Assembly (NCBI GenBank): GCA_046330935.1
Contig: JAXLRU010000002.1
Span: forward strand, 868,001 to 932,000
Direction of reading: 5' to 3'
Length of the DNA: 64,000 nucleotides
Source of the DNA: JAXLRU01 sp046330935
GTDB taxonomy: Bacteria; Actinomycetota; Actinomycetes; Actinomycetales; Kineosporiaceae
Below the pieces are notes generated by a model. The model saw only the letters and a program-made list of their open reading frames with translations. It had not been told where the DNA came from and did no database searches. Of the stretch, positions 32,366 through 41,722 are shown one piece after another. Each line of letters opens with the position of its first letter. Position 1 is the stretch's first letter. The position numbers and the translations under genes are program-made.

Positions 32366-33820
32366 TCAGCCGCAGGCCCGCGTGGGCGTGGCCGCTGGGG
32401 CGAGTGCGGGTGCCAGGCCGGGGTCGCCCAGCGTCACGCGGGTCGTGGTCACCGTCGGGGCCGCCACCACGGGCTGCACCACGACGTCGTCGAGGTCGAT
32501 CGTGCCCATCGCCGCCGGCATCGGCCCGCACCCCACGGGCCGTTCCTGCGTCACCGTGAGCGTCACCGGCGCGCCCGGGTCGGGCGCCTCGACCTCGGCG
32601 GACAGGTGCACCCACCGCTTGCCGCGCAGGCCCACCGCCTGGGTGGTGACGGGCCCGGCGCCGGTCACGTCGAGGCGCAGCCGCTTCGCCGCCGCGACGG
32701 CCGCGGCCGGGGTCAGGCCCTTCGTCGGCGCCACCCGCACCCACAGGGACACCTGGTAGCGCTGCCCGCGGCCCGTGCTCGCGAGGCTCGGCAGCGTCAG
32801 GCTCGTGCCCGAGGGCGCGTCCGCCCGCACGCCCGTGATCCGCAGCACCCGCTCACCGGTGCCCCGCACGCTCGCGCGGGCGACCGCCACGCTCGAGGAG
32901 CCGATCGCCGTCCACCCGCCCGTCGAGCCGTCCTCGAAGTCCTGGCCGAGCGGGCCCGCCGTCGGCGTCGGCGACGGGGTGGGGGTGGCCGTCGGCGTGG
33001 GCGTGGTGCAGGCGGGGGCGGACGGCGTGGGCGTCGGCTCCGCCTCGGCGGGTGCCACCACGGACGGCGCGGCAGCCGACCCGTCCCGTGACGCGCCGTC
33101 CACACCCAGCGTGGCCACTCGCACGTCGTCGACGAACAGGCGCCGCCCCACGGCGGCCCCGCACGACTGGACGAGCGTGAGCTCGAGGCCGACGGTCCGC
33201 CCGCCCACCCAGCTGCCCAGCGACGTCCAGTCGTTCTCCCCGACGGCGGCGGTGACGGTGACCGGCTTGCCGTCGCCGCGCAGGGTGAGCGTCACCCAGT
33301 CCTGCACGAACGGGACGGTCGCGTCCTGGCCGCTCACCGGGACGGGCTCCACGCGCACGGCGAGGCTGATGGAGGAGTTCGGCTTGCCCACCGTGAGGTC
33401 GCCGCGCACCCCCGCACCGATCGTCGCGCGGTCGATCATCAGGCTCCTCCTGCCGGTGCGGGGCAGGTCCCGGCTGACCGAGATCACCGCGCCGCCCGTG
33501 GCGCTCAGGCCGCCCGTCGTGCCGTCCTCGAAGCCGAAGACCTTGTGCGTCATGCAGCCGGTGCAGCGGCTCGTCGAGGTGCTCGCGGCCGCCTGGACGT
33601 CGGGTGCGGTGAGGCCGCCGGGGCGCAGCGCCGCCGTGCCGGTCGGGGTGGGAACCAGCCCGGCGCTCGAACCCGCCGTGGCCCCCACCTGCGGGAACCC
33701 GACGGCGGCGGCGGTCAGCGCCGCGGTGGCGACGGCAACGACGAGGACGTCTCGGCGGTGGCTGCTCGCTCGGCGCGGCCGCAGCGGATGGTGGGGGCGC
33801 GGGATCCGACGACCGGGCAT
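32366..33820 (-). CDS. Secreted FEDG-GW family protein E (two modules)
   Basis: A 484-residue exported protein with a long Arg-rich N-terminus before the membrane-spanning signal (VLVVAVATAALTAAAV, residues about 25-43). It has two tandem lectin-like modules. Module 1 (about 85-245) is FGFEDGTTGGLSATGG ... LMIDRATIG ... RLFVDDVRVA. Module 2 (about 285-455) is QDFEDGSTGGWTAIGSSSVA ... RVLRITGVRAD ... YQVSLWVRV ... TIDLDDVVVQPV. They are joined by a PTPTPSPTPT linker. The family cysteine persists in the tail (PTRACG), and a CTGC motif follows the N-terminal region. The D-D residues before the last strand resemble calcium or structural sites of CBM-like folds. ATG 33820 is followed by the family-typical basic region. 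Confidence 0.72.
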   Translation of the reverse strand: MPGRRIPRPHHPLRPRRASSHRRDVLVVAVATAALTAAAVGFPQVGATAGSSAGLVPTPTGTAALRPGGLTAPDVQAAASTSTSRCTGCMTHKVFGFEDGTTGGLSATGGAVISVSRDLPRTGRRSLMIDRATIGAGVRGDLTVGKPNSSISLAVRVEPVPVSGQDATVPFVQDWVTLTLRGDGKPVTVTAAVGENDWTSLGSWVGGRTVGLELTLVQSCGAAVGRRLFVDDVRVATLGVDGASRDGSAAAPSVVAPAEAEPTPTPSAPACTTPTPTATPTPSPTPTAGPLGQDFEDGSTGGWTAIGSSSVAVARASVRGTGERVLRITGVRADAPSGTSLTLPSLASTGRGQRYQVSLWVRVAPTKGLTPAAAVAAAKRLRLDVTGAGPVTTQAVGLRGKRWVHLSAEVEAPDPGAPVTLTVTQERPVGCGPMPAAMGTIDLDDVVVQPVVAAPTVTTTRVTLGDPGLAPALAPAATPTRACG

Positions 33821-33893
33821 GGGCGTGCCTTCCTCGCGGCCGGCGACCGACTCCGGTGTCGGTGCCCGGCGCCTCCTCCCGGGGGCGGCGCCG

Positions 33894-33923
33894 AGCGTAG
33901 GCGGCGCCCGCGAGCATGATCAA
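33894..33923 (-). promoter_or_regulatory. Promoter of protein E gene
   Basis: Minus-strand TTGATC (33923-33918), 18 bp, TACGCT (33899-33894), 74 bp before the ATG. Confidence 0.5.
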
Positions 33924-33962
33924 CGCGCCGCGACCGCGAGCGGATGTGACGTCGCCCGGCGG

Positions 33963-34682
33963 TCAGGACACGCACAGGGGCGTCACACCGGCCGGGCTCG
34001 CCGCCGCGTGCCCGGCGTACGGCGTCGCGGGCGGCTCCGGGGTCGGCTCCGGGGTCGGGCTGGGCGCCGGCGCAGCCGCTGTACCGGAACCGTCCTGCCG
34101 CGGCAGGGCAGCCGCGGCGGGCAGTGCGGCCTCCCGGCCGATCGTCACGTCGTCGATCCAGACGTCCCCGACGGGCCCGGCCGACCCCGCGCAGTCGACG
34201 TCGGGCGCCTGCTCGACGGTGAACGTCACCGTCTCCAGCCCCGCGACCGGGACGAACCACCCCTCGAGGACGTTCCAGCGGCCGCCGGTGACGGCGACGG
34301 CCGTCGAGGAGACGTCGGAGGCGCCCGCCACGCGCAGCCACACGAGGCCGGTGGTGACGCCGGCCTCGGCGTCGGGGCGGATCGGGATCTGCACGTGGTA
34401 CCACTCGCCCGTGCCCGGGAACGCGGCGAGTTTGCGCGCCCATTTCAGCCCGCTGCTGCGGCCGACGCCGATCCCCGTGGCCGCGAGGCTGTGCGTGCCC
34501 GTGCGGGCCGTGGTGTCCGTGACGGTCACCAGCGTGGTGCCGACGGCCTTCCAGCCGCCGATCTTCGCGTCCTCGAACGAGTAGGTCTTCGTCGGCGTCG
34601 TGGCATGGGCGGGTGAGGGCAGCACGGCGGGCAGGCAGCCGAGCGAGAGGGCGGCGAGCAGGGCGGAGGGGCGAACGCGCAT
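33963..34682 (-). CDS. Secreted FEDG-GW family protein F
   Basis: A 239-residue exported paralogue, the shortest of the set. The signal peptide is MRVRPSALLAALSLGCLPAV with cleavage near AHA-TT. It goes straight into the module without a linker: YSFEDAKIGGWKAVGTTLVT, THSLAATGIGVG, FPGTGEWYHVQIPIRPD, WNVLEGWFVPV, VWIDDVTIG. A Pro-rich linker (PSPTPEPTPEPP) lies after the module and the protein ends GVTPLCVS. The internal cysteine in VDCAGS and the tail cysteine are the only two of the mature chain. ATG 34682 is preceded by GAGGAAGAGG; the longer frame starting at 34736 has no signal peptide at its start. Confidence 0.74.
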   Translation of the reverse strand: MRVRPSALLAALSLGCLPAVLPSPAHATTPTKTYSFEDAKIGGWKAVGTTLVTVTDTTARTGTHSLAATGIGVGRSSGLKWARKLAAFPGTGEWYHVQIPIRPDAEAGVTTGLVWLRVAGASDVSSTAVAVTGGRWNVLEGWFVPVAGLETVTFTVEQAPDVDCAGSAGPVGDVWIDDVTIGREAALPAAAALPRQDGSGTAAAPAPSPTPEPTPEPPATPYAGHAAASPAGVTPLCVS

Positions 34683-34753
34683 GGAGGACCTCTTCCTCAG
34701 GCGGGCTGGGCTGGCCCGAAGGAAAGGTCGGGTCACCCGAACAGACGACCTCG

Positions 34754-34783
34754 ACCGTAGGAGGGTCCGAACAATGTGGTCAA
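34754..34783 (-). promoter_or_regulatory. Promoter of protein F gene
   Basis: Minus-strand TTGACC (34783-34778), 18 bp, TACGGT (34759-34754), 72 bp before the ATG. Confidence 0.6.
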
Positions 34784-34805
34784 CCAGTTCCGCAGAGTGA
34801 CCGAC

Positions 34806-35735
34806 CTATCGGGTGACCGCGCACGCGACCCCGTTGAGGCTCACGGCCGTGGGGGCGGCCGCCGCTCCGGAGCCGATCCAGCCGAGGTCGAGCGCCGCGC
34901 CCGGGGCCAGCGCCGTCGCCCACGTCGGTGCCGTCACCGTCACCGTGCCCCCGCCCGCCGTGTACGGGTAGGGCCACATCGACGTGACGGCCGGGGCCAG
35001 CTGCAGGCTGAGCGTCCACGGCTCGAGCGACGTCCCGCCCAGGTTGCGCACCGTCAGGGCCGACTGGTGGCCGCCGTTCCACTCCGTCACCCACGTCCAG
35101 TGCGCCTCGCACGCGGCTGCCGGCGCCGTGGTGGTCGTGCTCGTGCTCGTGGTCGTCGTGCTCGTGGTCGGGGTGCCGGTCGGGTCGGTGCTGGTGGGGC
35201 CGGTGGGCTCGGTGCTGGTGGGGCCGGTGCTGGTGGGGTCGGTCGTGGGGTCGGTGGGACGCCCCGACTTCGGCGTCACCTCGACCGTCCGGCAGCGCAC
35301 CGTCCGCTTGCCGTCGTTGACGCCCGTCCGCGTCTTGCACTTGATCGCGAGGATCGTGCCCTTCTTGGTGGTGCGCTTCGGCGTCGTCTTCTTCGCCACC
35401 GGGGTGAGGCGGGTCGCCGTCGGCGTGAGCGGCGCCGTCGACGTCCCGGTCGTCGCGCTCGCCTGCGTCGTGGTCGTCGACGCGCTGGGGCTGGTCGTGC
35501 TGGGGCTGGTCGTGCTGGGGCTGGTCGTGCTGGGGCTGGTCGCGCTCTCGGTCGCCGCGGGGGTGGCGGACGGGGCGGGCGCCGTGCCGGTGGCGTCGGG
35601 GGCGGCCAGCGCCCCAGGACCGGCGAGGACGCCGAGGGCGAGCGCCGCGGCCGAGGCGAGGAGCAGGGGGACCGGCCGGAGGCGGCGGGAGGCGCGCGGG
35701 GTCGACGAGGTGGGGCCGGGAGAGGTGCTGCGCAT
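34806..35735 (-). CDS. Secreted protein with C-terminal CBM2-like cellulose-binding domain
   Basis: A 309-residue exported protein. A signal peptide (PVPLLLASAAALALGVLAG) is followed by a Ser/Thr/Pro linker with four STTSP repeats, a small basic cysteine segment (ILAIKCKTRTGVNDGKRTVR and a second Cys directly after), another Thr/Pro linker, then a family-2 carbohydrate-binding module from about residue 205. The CBM2 pattern is clear: ACEAHWTWVTEWNGGHQSAL, VRNLGGTSLEPWTLSLQL and a final VSLNGVACAV, with cysteines near both ends and surface tryptophans. No catalytic domain is present. The protein may be a cellulose- or chitin-binding adhesin or a helper for secreted hydrolases. It shares its promoter type with the FEDG proteins. 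ATG 35735 starts the signal peptide. Confidence 0.8.
   Translation of the reverse strand: MRSTSPGPTSSTPRASRRLRPVPLLLASAAALALGVLAGPGALAAPDATGTAPAPSATPAATESATSPSTTSPSTTSPSTTSPSASTTTTQASATTGTSTAPLTPTATRLTPVAKKTTPKRTTKKGTILAIKCKTRTGVNDGKRTVRCRTVEVTPKSGRPTDPTTDPTSTGPTSTEPTGPTSTDPTGTPTTSTTTTSTSTTTTAPAAACEAHWTWVTEWNGGHQSALTVRNLGGTSLEPWTLSLQLAPAVTSMWPYPYTAGGGTVTVTAPTWATALAPGAALDLGWIGSGAAAAPTAVSLNGVACAVTR
35485..35544 (-). repeat. Four 15-bp in-frame repeats in linker
   Basis: Units CTGGGGCTGGTCGTG at 35485, 35500, 35515 and 35530 (last with one change) encode the STTSP linker repeats of the CBM2 protein. Confidence 0.9.
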
Positions 35736-35812
35736 GGCGGGCGGGTCCTTCGTCGACGTCGACGCCGGGGGCCGGAAGGGCCCGACCGGACGGCCCGCGA
35801 GGGGGCGTCTCG

Positions 35813-35841
35813 ACGGTAGGAAGTCATTTCGTTCCGGTCAA
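35813..35841 (-). promoter_or_regulatory. Promoter of the CBM2 protein gene
   Basis: Minus-strand TTGACC (35841-35836), 17 bp, TACCGT (35818-35813), 78 bp before the ATG. Confidence 0.6.
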
Positions 35842-35925
35842 TCCCGGCCCCGGCGTGTCCGAGTGTGGTCGAGCTCGCACGGCGCGTACTCGGCTTGCGA
35901 GAAGCGCTCGGGGTGCCCGCGCCGG

Positions 35926-36600
35926 TCAGTCGGCCGAGCGCACCTGCACGGGAGGGGCCTGCGAGCCCGAGGCGGCCACGGCGAGGGCGACCTGGTGCCC
36001 GGTGCCGGTGCGGAACGCCGCCAACCATGCCGCATCGGGGCCGGTCGCCCCCTCGGACGGCGGGCCCTGCACGAGCTCGGGCGCACGACCCTCGGGCAGC
36101 ACCTCGGCCGGGCGCCACGGGTCGGGCCGGGGCACCTCGGCGCGCAGGCTGTCACCGCGCAGGCCGATCCCGGCCATCTTGCCCAGGGCCTCCTTGTGCG
36201 TCCACAGCCACAGGAAGGCCTCGGTGCGCGCCTCCTCGGGCAGGCTCACCAGCCACCGGACGTCGCGCACGGCCAGCCAGCGCCGCGCGAGCCGGATCGT
36301 GTCGACCTGGCGCGGCCCCTCGGCGTCCACGCCCACGTGACCGTCGGTGCTCACGGCCGCCACGACGAGGCCCGGGGTGTGGGCGAGGCTGACGTGCGCG
36401 TGCTCCGCCGGCCCGACGACGACCGGGCGTCCGGCGGGCTCCCGGCCCAGGCTCACCTCGGCGACCGGCACGCCCGTCACCTCGGCGACCGAGCGCATGA
36501 GCAGCCGGTAGGCGCGCCCCCGCAACCCGGCGTCCGGGGTCGCCGACGGGTCGGTGGGCATGAGGGTGACGACGACGCCGGTGGTGGACTCCGAGGTCAT
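35926..36600 (-). CDS. 4'-phosphopantetheinyl transferase (Sfp type)
   Basis: A 224-residue enzyme that transfers the phosphopantetheine arm from CoA to carrier proteins of polyketide, peptide or fatty-acid synthases. The first half has GRPVVVGPAEHAHVSLAHT (substrate His region). The magnesium-binding motif reads VGVDAEGPR, with D and E in the expected spacing, and the second motif is WLWTHKEALGKMAGIGL (WxxKEA..K). The C-terminus is shorter and more acidic than Sfp itself. No synthase or carrier gene lies in the window, so its partner is elsewhere. ATG 36600 gives the family length. Confidence 0.88.
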   Translation of the reverse strand: MTSESTTGVVVTLMPTDPSATPDAGLRGRAYRLLMRSVAEVTGVPVAEVSLGREPAGRPVVVGPAEHAHVSLAHTPGLVVAAVSTDGHVGVDAEGPRQVDTIRLARRWLAVRDVRWLVSLPEEARTEAFLWLWTHKEALGKMAGIGLRGDSLRAEVPRPDPWRPAEVLPEGRAPELVQGPPSEGATGPDAAWLAAFRTGTGHQVALAVAASGSQAPPVQVRSAD

Positions 36601-36694
36601 GCGGGCTCCCCTCCTCCGGGCGTCGGGCCGACCCTAACCGAGGGCCCGCGGCGGCCCACCGGCGGGATGGCCGCGGCCGTCCTGCGGCGCGACC

Positions 36695-38341
<1,647 letters not shown>

Positions 38342-38463
38342 GGACGGGCTCCTCGGTCTCGGGCGCGCCGCGCGGCGGCCACCGGACGGCGTGAGGCCGA
38401 GGCTACCCACGACCCCGCCGCCCGCCCGTCGCGGGCCCCTCCGTGTCGCCGTGAAGGGTCGCC

Positions 38464-38598
38464 GTCAGGGGTCGCCGCGAACGGTCCCGGACCGTCTGCG
38501 ACACAGTGCGCCGCAGACCGTCCGTCAAGGGTCGCCGCGAACGGTCCCGGGACGGTCTGCGGCACAGTGCGCCGCGAACGGTCCCGGGACGTCCGGCG
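38464..38598. repeat. Intergenic 60-bp tandem duplication with palindromes
   Basis: GGGTCGCCGCGAACGGTCCC recurs at about 38469 and 38529, followed by GTCTGCG.CACAGTGCGCCGC in both copies, and a third GCGAACGGTCCCGGGAC follows near 38574. Within each unit GGTCTGCGGC and GCGCCGCAGACC-like arms can pair. It lies between the chemotaxis receptor stop and the phosphoglucomutase start. Confidence 0.75.
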
Positions 38599-38606
38599 GC
38601 GCGAAC

Positions 38607-40187
38607 TCAGTACCGGAACTCGGACAGGCGCGCGGCCACCCGCTCGGCCAGCTCGGTCAGCTCGCCCGCGGAGCGGCTGGTGGCGCTCGCGCCCTGCGCG
38701 GCGGACCCGGCGACGGTCGAGACCGTGCCGATCGCGTCGGTGATGGACGCCGACCCCTCGGCGACGACGGCGACGTTGCGGCTGATCTCGGCGGTCGTGG
38801 CGGCCTGCTCCTCCACCGCGGAGGCGATGGTCGACTGGATCGCGTTGATCTCGTCGACGACGGTCGTGATCTGGCCGATCGCGGCCGTGGTCTGCGCAGT
38901 GCTGGTCTGGATGGCCTCGATCCGCGCGGCGATGTCGCCCGTGGCGCGGCTGGTGGCCTGCGCGAGGTCCTTGACCTCGTTGGCGACCACGGCGAAACCC
39001 TTGCCGGCGTCCCCGGCGCGCGCGGCCTCGATCGTCGCGTTCAGCGCGAGCAGGTTGGTCTGCTCGGCGATCGCCGTGATCGTGCGCAGGATCTCGCCGA
39101 TCTCGGTGCTGGAGCGGCCGAGGTGCTCGACGGCCGAAGCCGTCTCGGCGGTGGCCTGGACGGCCGACTCCGTGACGCGGGAGGCGTCCGCCGCGCTCGC
39201 GGCGATCTCCCCGATCGACGCGCTCATCTCCTCGGTGGCTGCCGACATCGAGCCGACCCCGGCGTGCACGCCGTCCGCGGCCTCCCGCACGCTCTCGGCC
39301 TGCTCGAACGTCTGGCGGGCGTCGCCGTCCATGTCGGTCGCGATGCCCGTGAGGCCCTGGGCCGACGTGCGCAGCGAGCCCGCGGCGTCGCCCACGTCGG
39401 CCAGGGCCGTGCGCAGGGCGGTGGTGGCGGTGCCGAGGGCACGGCCCATGGCGGCGATCTCGTCGCGGCCCTCGGTGGGGGCGCCCACGGTGAGGTCCTT
39501 GTCGGCGAGGGCGCGCAGGGCGCCGACCATGGCCCGCAGCGGGGCGGTGATGGAGCGGCTGATCAGCAGGGCCATCACGACGAGCAGGACCAGGCTGACG
39601 GCCAGCGCCGCGATCACCGAGGAGCGCAGCGACGACACGGCGTCGTGCAGCTGCCGGTCCGCGGCGTCGTCCATCACGCCCAGCCGGTCCAGGACCGGGT
39701 CGGCCGCCGCGTCGACGACCTTCACGGCCCGGTCGTTCTTCTCCAGCAGCAGCAGACCTTCGACGCCGTCGGCGTCGAGGGCCGCGAGCTTCGCGCCGAG
39801 CGCGTCCACCTGCCCGAACCAGGCGCCGTGCTGCTGGGCGAAGGTCGCGGCGTCCGAGGCCAGGGGCGTGCCCTCGGCCCGCGCACGCAGCTGGGCCAGC
39901 GACTCCTCGCCCGCCTTCGCCTCCTGGCGCAGCTCGTCGAGCACGGTCTGGCGCATCTCGTCGTTGGAGGCGAGCAGCGCCTGGCGCAGGGCGACCTCCA
40001 CGGCCGCCTGGTGCGCGTCCGTGGTGGTGAGGATGTCGCGGACCGACTGGACGCGGGCCTTCGCCTCGCGCGCCGAGTCCACGCGTCCGGCCTGCAGCAG
40101 CCCCACGGCGCCGACGGCGAGGACCGCGACGACGCCGACCAGCGCGAGCGCGGCTAGACGCCGCCCGATCGTCAGCGCACGCAGCAC
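38607..40187 (-). CDS. Methyl-accepting chemotaxis protein (membrane receptor)
   Basis: A 526-residue transmembrane chemoreceptor. TM1 is near residues 10-30 (LAALALVGVVAVLAVGAVG). An external four-helix-type sensor follows (about 31-187; EAKARVQSVRDILTTTD start), then TM2 (AALAVSLVLLVVMALLI), a HAMP domain (SRSITAPLRAMVGALRALAD), and the signalling hairpin with TITAIAEQTNLLALNATIEA and VVANEVKDLAQATSRATGDI. The external domain has no recognisable ligand motif. GTG 40187 is chosen because AGGAGG lies six bases upstream and the product then starts directly before TM1. A TCAAG-N16-TCGATA promoter motif lies 55 bp upstream, as for the other motility-type genes here. Confidence 0.93.
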   Translation of the reverse strand: MLRALTIGRRLAALALVGVVAVLAVGAVGLLQAGRVDSAREAKARVQSVRDILTTTDAHQAAVEVALRQALLASNDEMRQTVLDELRQEAKAGEESLAQLRARAEGTPLASDAATFAQQHGAWFGQVDALGAKLAALDADGVEGLLLLEKNDRAVKVVDAAADPVLDRLGVMDDAADRQLHDAVSSLRSSVIAALAVSLVLLVVMALLISRSITAPLRAMVGALRALADKDLTVGAPTEGRDEIAAMGRALGTATTALRTALADVGDAAGSLRTSAQGLTGIATDMDGDARQTFEQAESVREAADGVHAGVGSMSAATEEMSASIGEIAASAADASRVTESAVQATAETASAVEHLGRSSTEIGEILRTITAIAEQTNLLALNATIEAARAGDAGKGFAVVANEVKDLAQATSRATGDIAARIEAIQTSTAQTTAAIGQITTVVDEINAIQSTIASAVEEQAATTAEISRNVAVVAEGSASITDAIGTVSTVAGSAAQGASATSRSAGELTELAERVAARLSEFRY

Positions 40188-40241
40188 GGCCGTCCTCCTG
40201 GAGCACCGCCGGCGGCGCGTTCGGTCGCCGGTCGCGGGTGG

Positions 40242-40268
40242 TATCGATCCATGTCGCGGTTGACTTGA
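40242..40268 (-). promoter_or_regulatory. FliA (sigma-28)-like promoter of the membrane chemoreceptor
   Basis: Minus-strand TCAAG (40268-40264), 16 bp, TCGATA (40247-40242), 54 bp before the GTG start. Confidence 0.5.
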
Positions 40269-40370
40269 TGGCCCGTTCGGTGGCTTACCGGCGCCGACGG
40301 GCGGTTGCGCGGGCCCCGCGGGCGTGGTCGACGGCGGGATAAGCGCAGGTTCCCGGCATGCCCGGTCGCC

Positions 40371-40376
40371 TACAGT
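40371..40376 (+). promoter_or_regulatory. -10 element of a probably leaderless HipA-like gene
   Basis: TACAGT is followed by six bases and then the GTG at 40383, with no ribosome-binding site, the arrangement of leaderless actinobacterial mRNAs. No clear -35 was found. Confidence 0.45.
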
Positions 40377-40382
40377 GCCCCC

Positions 40383-41240
40383 GTGTCGCCCACGGTGCTG
40401 CCTCACACCCATGCCGTCCGCTACGTCACTGCGCTCAAGGAGGGCGGGTCGCTGCCGGGGATCGTCGAGGCCGACGACGACGGCACCTACGTGGTGAAGT
40501 TCCGCGGCGCCGGGCAGGGCCCGTCGGTGCTGGTGGCCGAGGTGGTCGTGGCCTCCCTCGCGGCACGGCTGGGCCTGCGGGTGCCCGAGCTGGTGACCAT
40601 CGACGTCGACGAGGCCATCGGCCGGCGCGAGCCCGACCCCGAGATCCAGGACCTGCTGCTCGCCAGCGTGGGGGTGAACCTCGGCGTCGACTTCCTGCCC
40701 GGGTCCGTGGGGTACGACGGCCAGTCCTTCGCGGTGCCGGTCGCCGAGGCCGCGGCGGTGTGGTGGCTCGACGCGTTCACCGCCAACATCGACCGCACCT
40801 GGCGCAACCCCAACCTGCTGGTGTGGCACGGACAGCTGTGGACGATCGACCACGGGGCGGCCCTGGTCTTCCAGCACTCCTGGCCCGACCCCGCCGTGTG
40901 GGCGCGGCGCGGGTACGACCTGTCGGCGCACGTGCTGGCACCGGTCCTCGACGCCGCCCCCGGGGGTCGCGCGGTCGCCGTCGCCGAGGCCGACGCCCGG
41001 GCGCGGGCGGTGGTGGACGCCGCCGCGATCGACGACGCGCTCGCGCTGGTGCCCGACGCCTGGCTCCAGCCGCGCGACTCCCTCGCCGCCGATCCCCGCG
41101 CCCGGCTGGAGCTCGCCGTCGACGCCGAGCAGGCCGAGGTCGCCGCGGCCGCACGCGCGCGGTACCGCGACTACCTCGTGCGCCGCCTCGACGGCGGCGA
41201 CGCGTGGCTGGGCGGCGCGGCCGGCGGGGGCGGGCGATGA
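40383..41240 (+). CDS. HipA-like kinase domain protein
   Basis: A 285-residue cytosolic protein with the HipA-family C-terminal kinase fold in reduced form. YVVKFRGAGQGPSVLVAEVV holds the ATP-binding lysine, AAVWWLDAFTANIDRTWRNPNLL resembles the catalytic loop (D with N-P-N), and LWTIDHGAALVFQ resembles the metal-binding DxG-like site. It lacks the N-terminal subdomain of toxin HipA and has no HipB antitoxin beside it. Instead it overlaps by 4 bp a DUF3037 gene, a pairing common in Actinobacteria and Proteobacteria whose function is undefined. The GTG start at 40383 sits six bases after a -10 box. Confidence 0.8.
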   Translation: MSPTVLPHTHAVRYVTALKEGGSLPGIVEADDDGTYVVKFRGAGQGPSVLVAEVVVASLAARLGLRVPELVTIDVDEAIGRREPDPEIQDLLLASVGVNLGVDFLPGSVGYDGQSFAVPVAEAAAVWWLDAFTANIDRTWRNPNLLVWHGQLWTIDHGAALVFQHSWPDPAVWARRGYDLSAHVLAPVLDAAPGGRAVAVAEADARARAVVDAAAIDDALALVPDAWLQPRDSLAADPRARLELAVDAEQAEVAAAARARYRDYLVRRLDGGDAWLGGAAGGGGR

Positions 41241-41722
41241 GCGGCTCCGCGGGCCCGGCCTCCGGGGCGGCGGGCGGGGCCTCCGAGCGTCACCCGTACC
41301 TCTATGCGCTGATCCGGCTCGTGCCGAGCCTCGAGCGCGGCGAGACGCTCAACGTCGGCGTCCTGCTCTACTGCCAGAACCGCGACTACCTCGCCGCGGC
41401 GGTGCACGTGGACGCCGCGCGGCTGGCCACCCTGGCCCCCGGCGCCGACCTGCGGCAGGCGTGCGCCGCCGTCGATACCCTCGCGGACGTCGCCGCAGGC
41501 CGCGGGACGTCCCCGGTCGCCGAGCAGCCCGCCCGCGTCCGCTTCGGCTGGCTGACCAGCCCGCGCAGCACCGTCGTCCAGCTCGGCCCCGTGCACGCGG
41601 GCCTCACGGCCGACCCCGACGCCGCGCTCGCAGCGCTCCTGGCGCGGCTCGTCCTGGCGCCCGCCCCCCAGGCTCAGGCCGGCGGCGCGGTCGGGGAGGT
41701 ACCGGCCGGCGGCGTGGGGTAG
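41237..41722 (+). CDS. DUF3037 protein, partner of HipA-like kinase
   Basis: A 161-residue cytosolic protein. The DUF3037 core starts HPYLYALIRLVPSLERGETLN and continues VGVLLYCQNRDYLAA, then an alpha-helical part and a strand RVRFGWLTSPRSTVVQLGPV, followed by a short helix. ATG 41237 overlaps the HipA-like gene (ATGA), so the two proteins are probably made in fixed ratio and act together; the substrate is unknown. The last 16 codons run into a repeat tract that also encodes the C-terminus of the convergent zinc-ribbon gene (49-bp overlap), so the true protein end may be variable. Confidence 0.82.
   Translation: MSGSAGPASGAAGGASERHPYLYALIRLVPSLERGETLNVGVLLYCQNRDYLAAAVHVDAARLATLAPGADLRQACAAVDTLADVAAGRGTSPVAEQPARVRFGWLTSPRSTVVQLGPVHAGLTADPDAALAALLARLVLAPAPQAQAGGAVGEVPAGGVG

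Noticed and set aside
40383..41240. HipBA toxin-antitoxin
   Set aside because: There is no HipB-like helix-turn-helix gene and the kinase lacks the HipA N-terminal subdomain.
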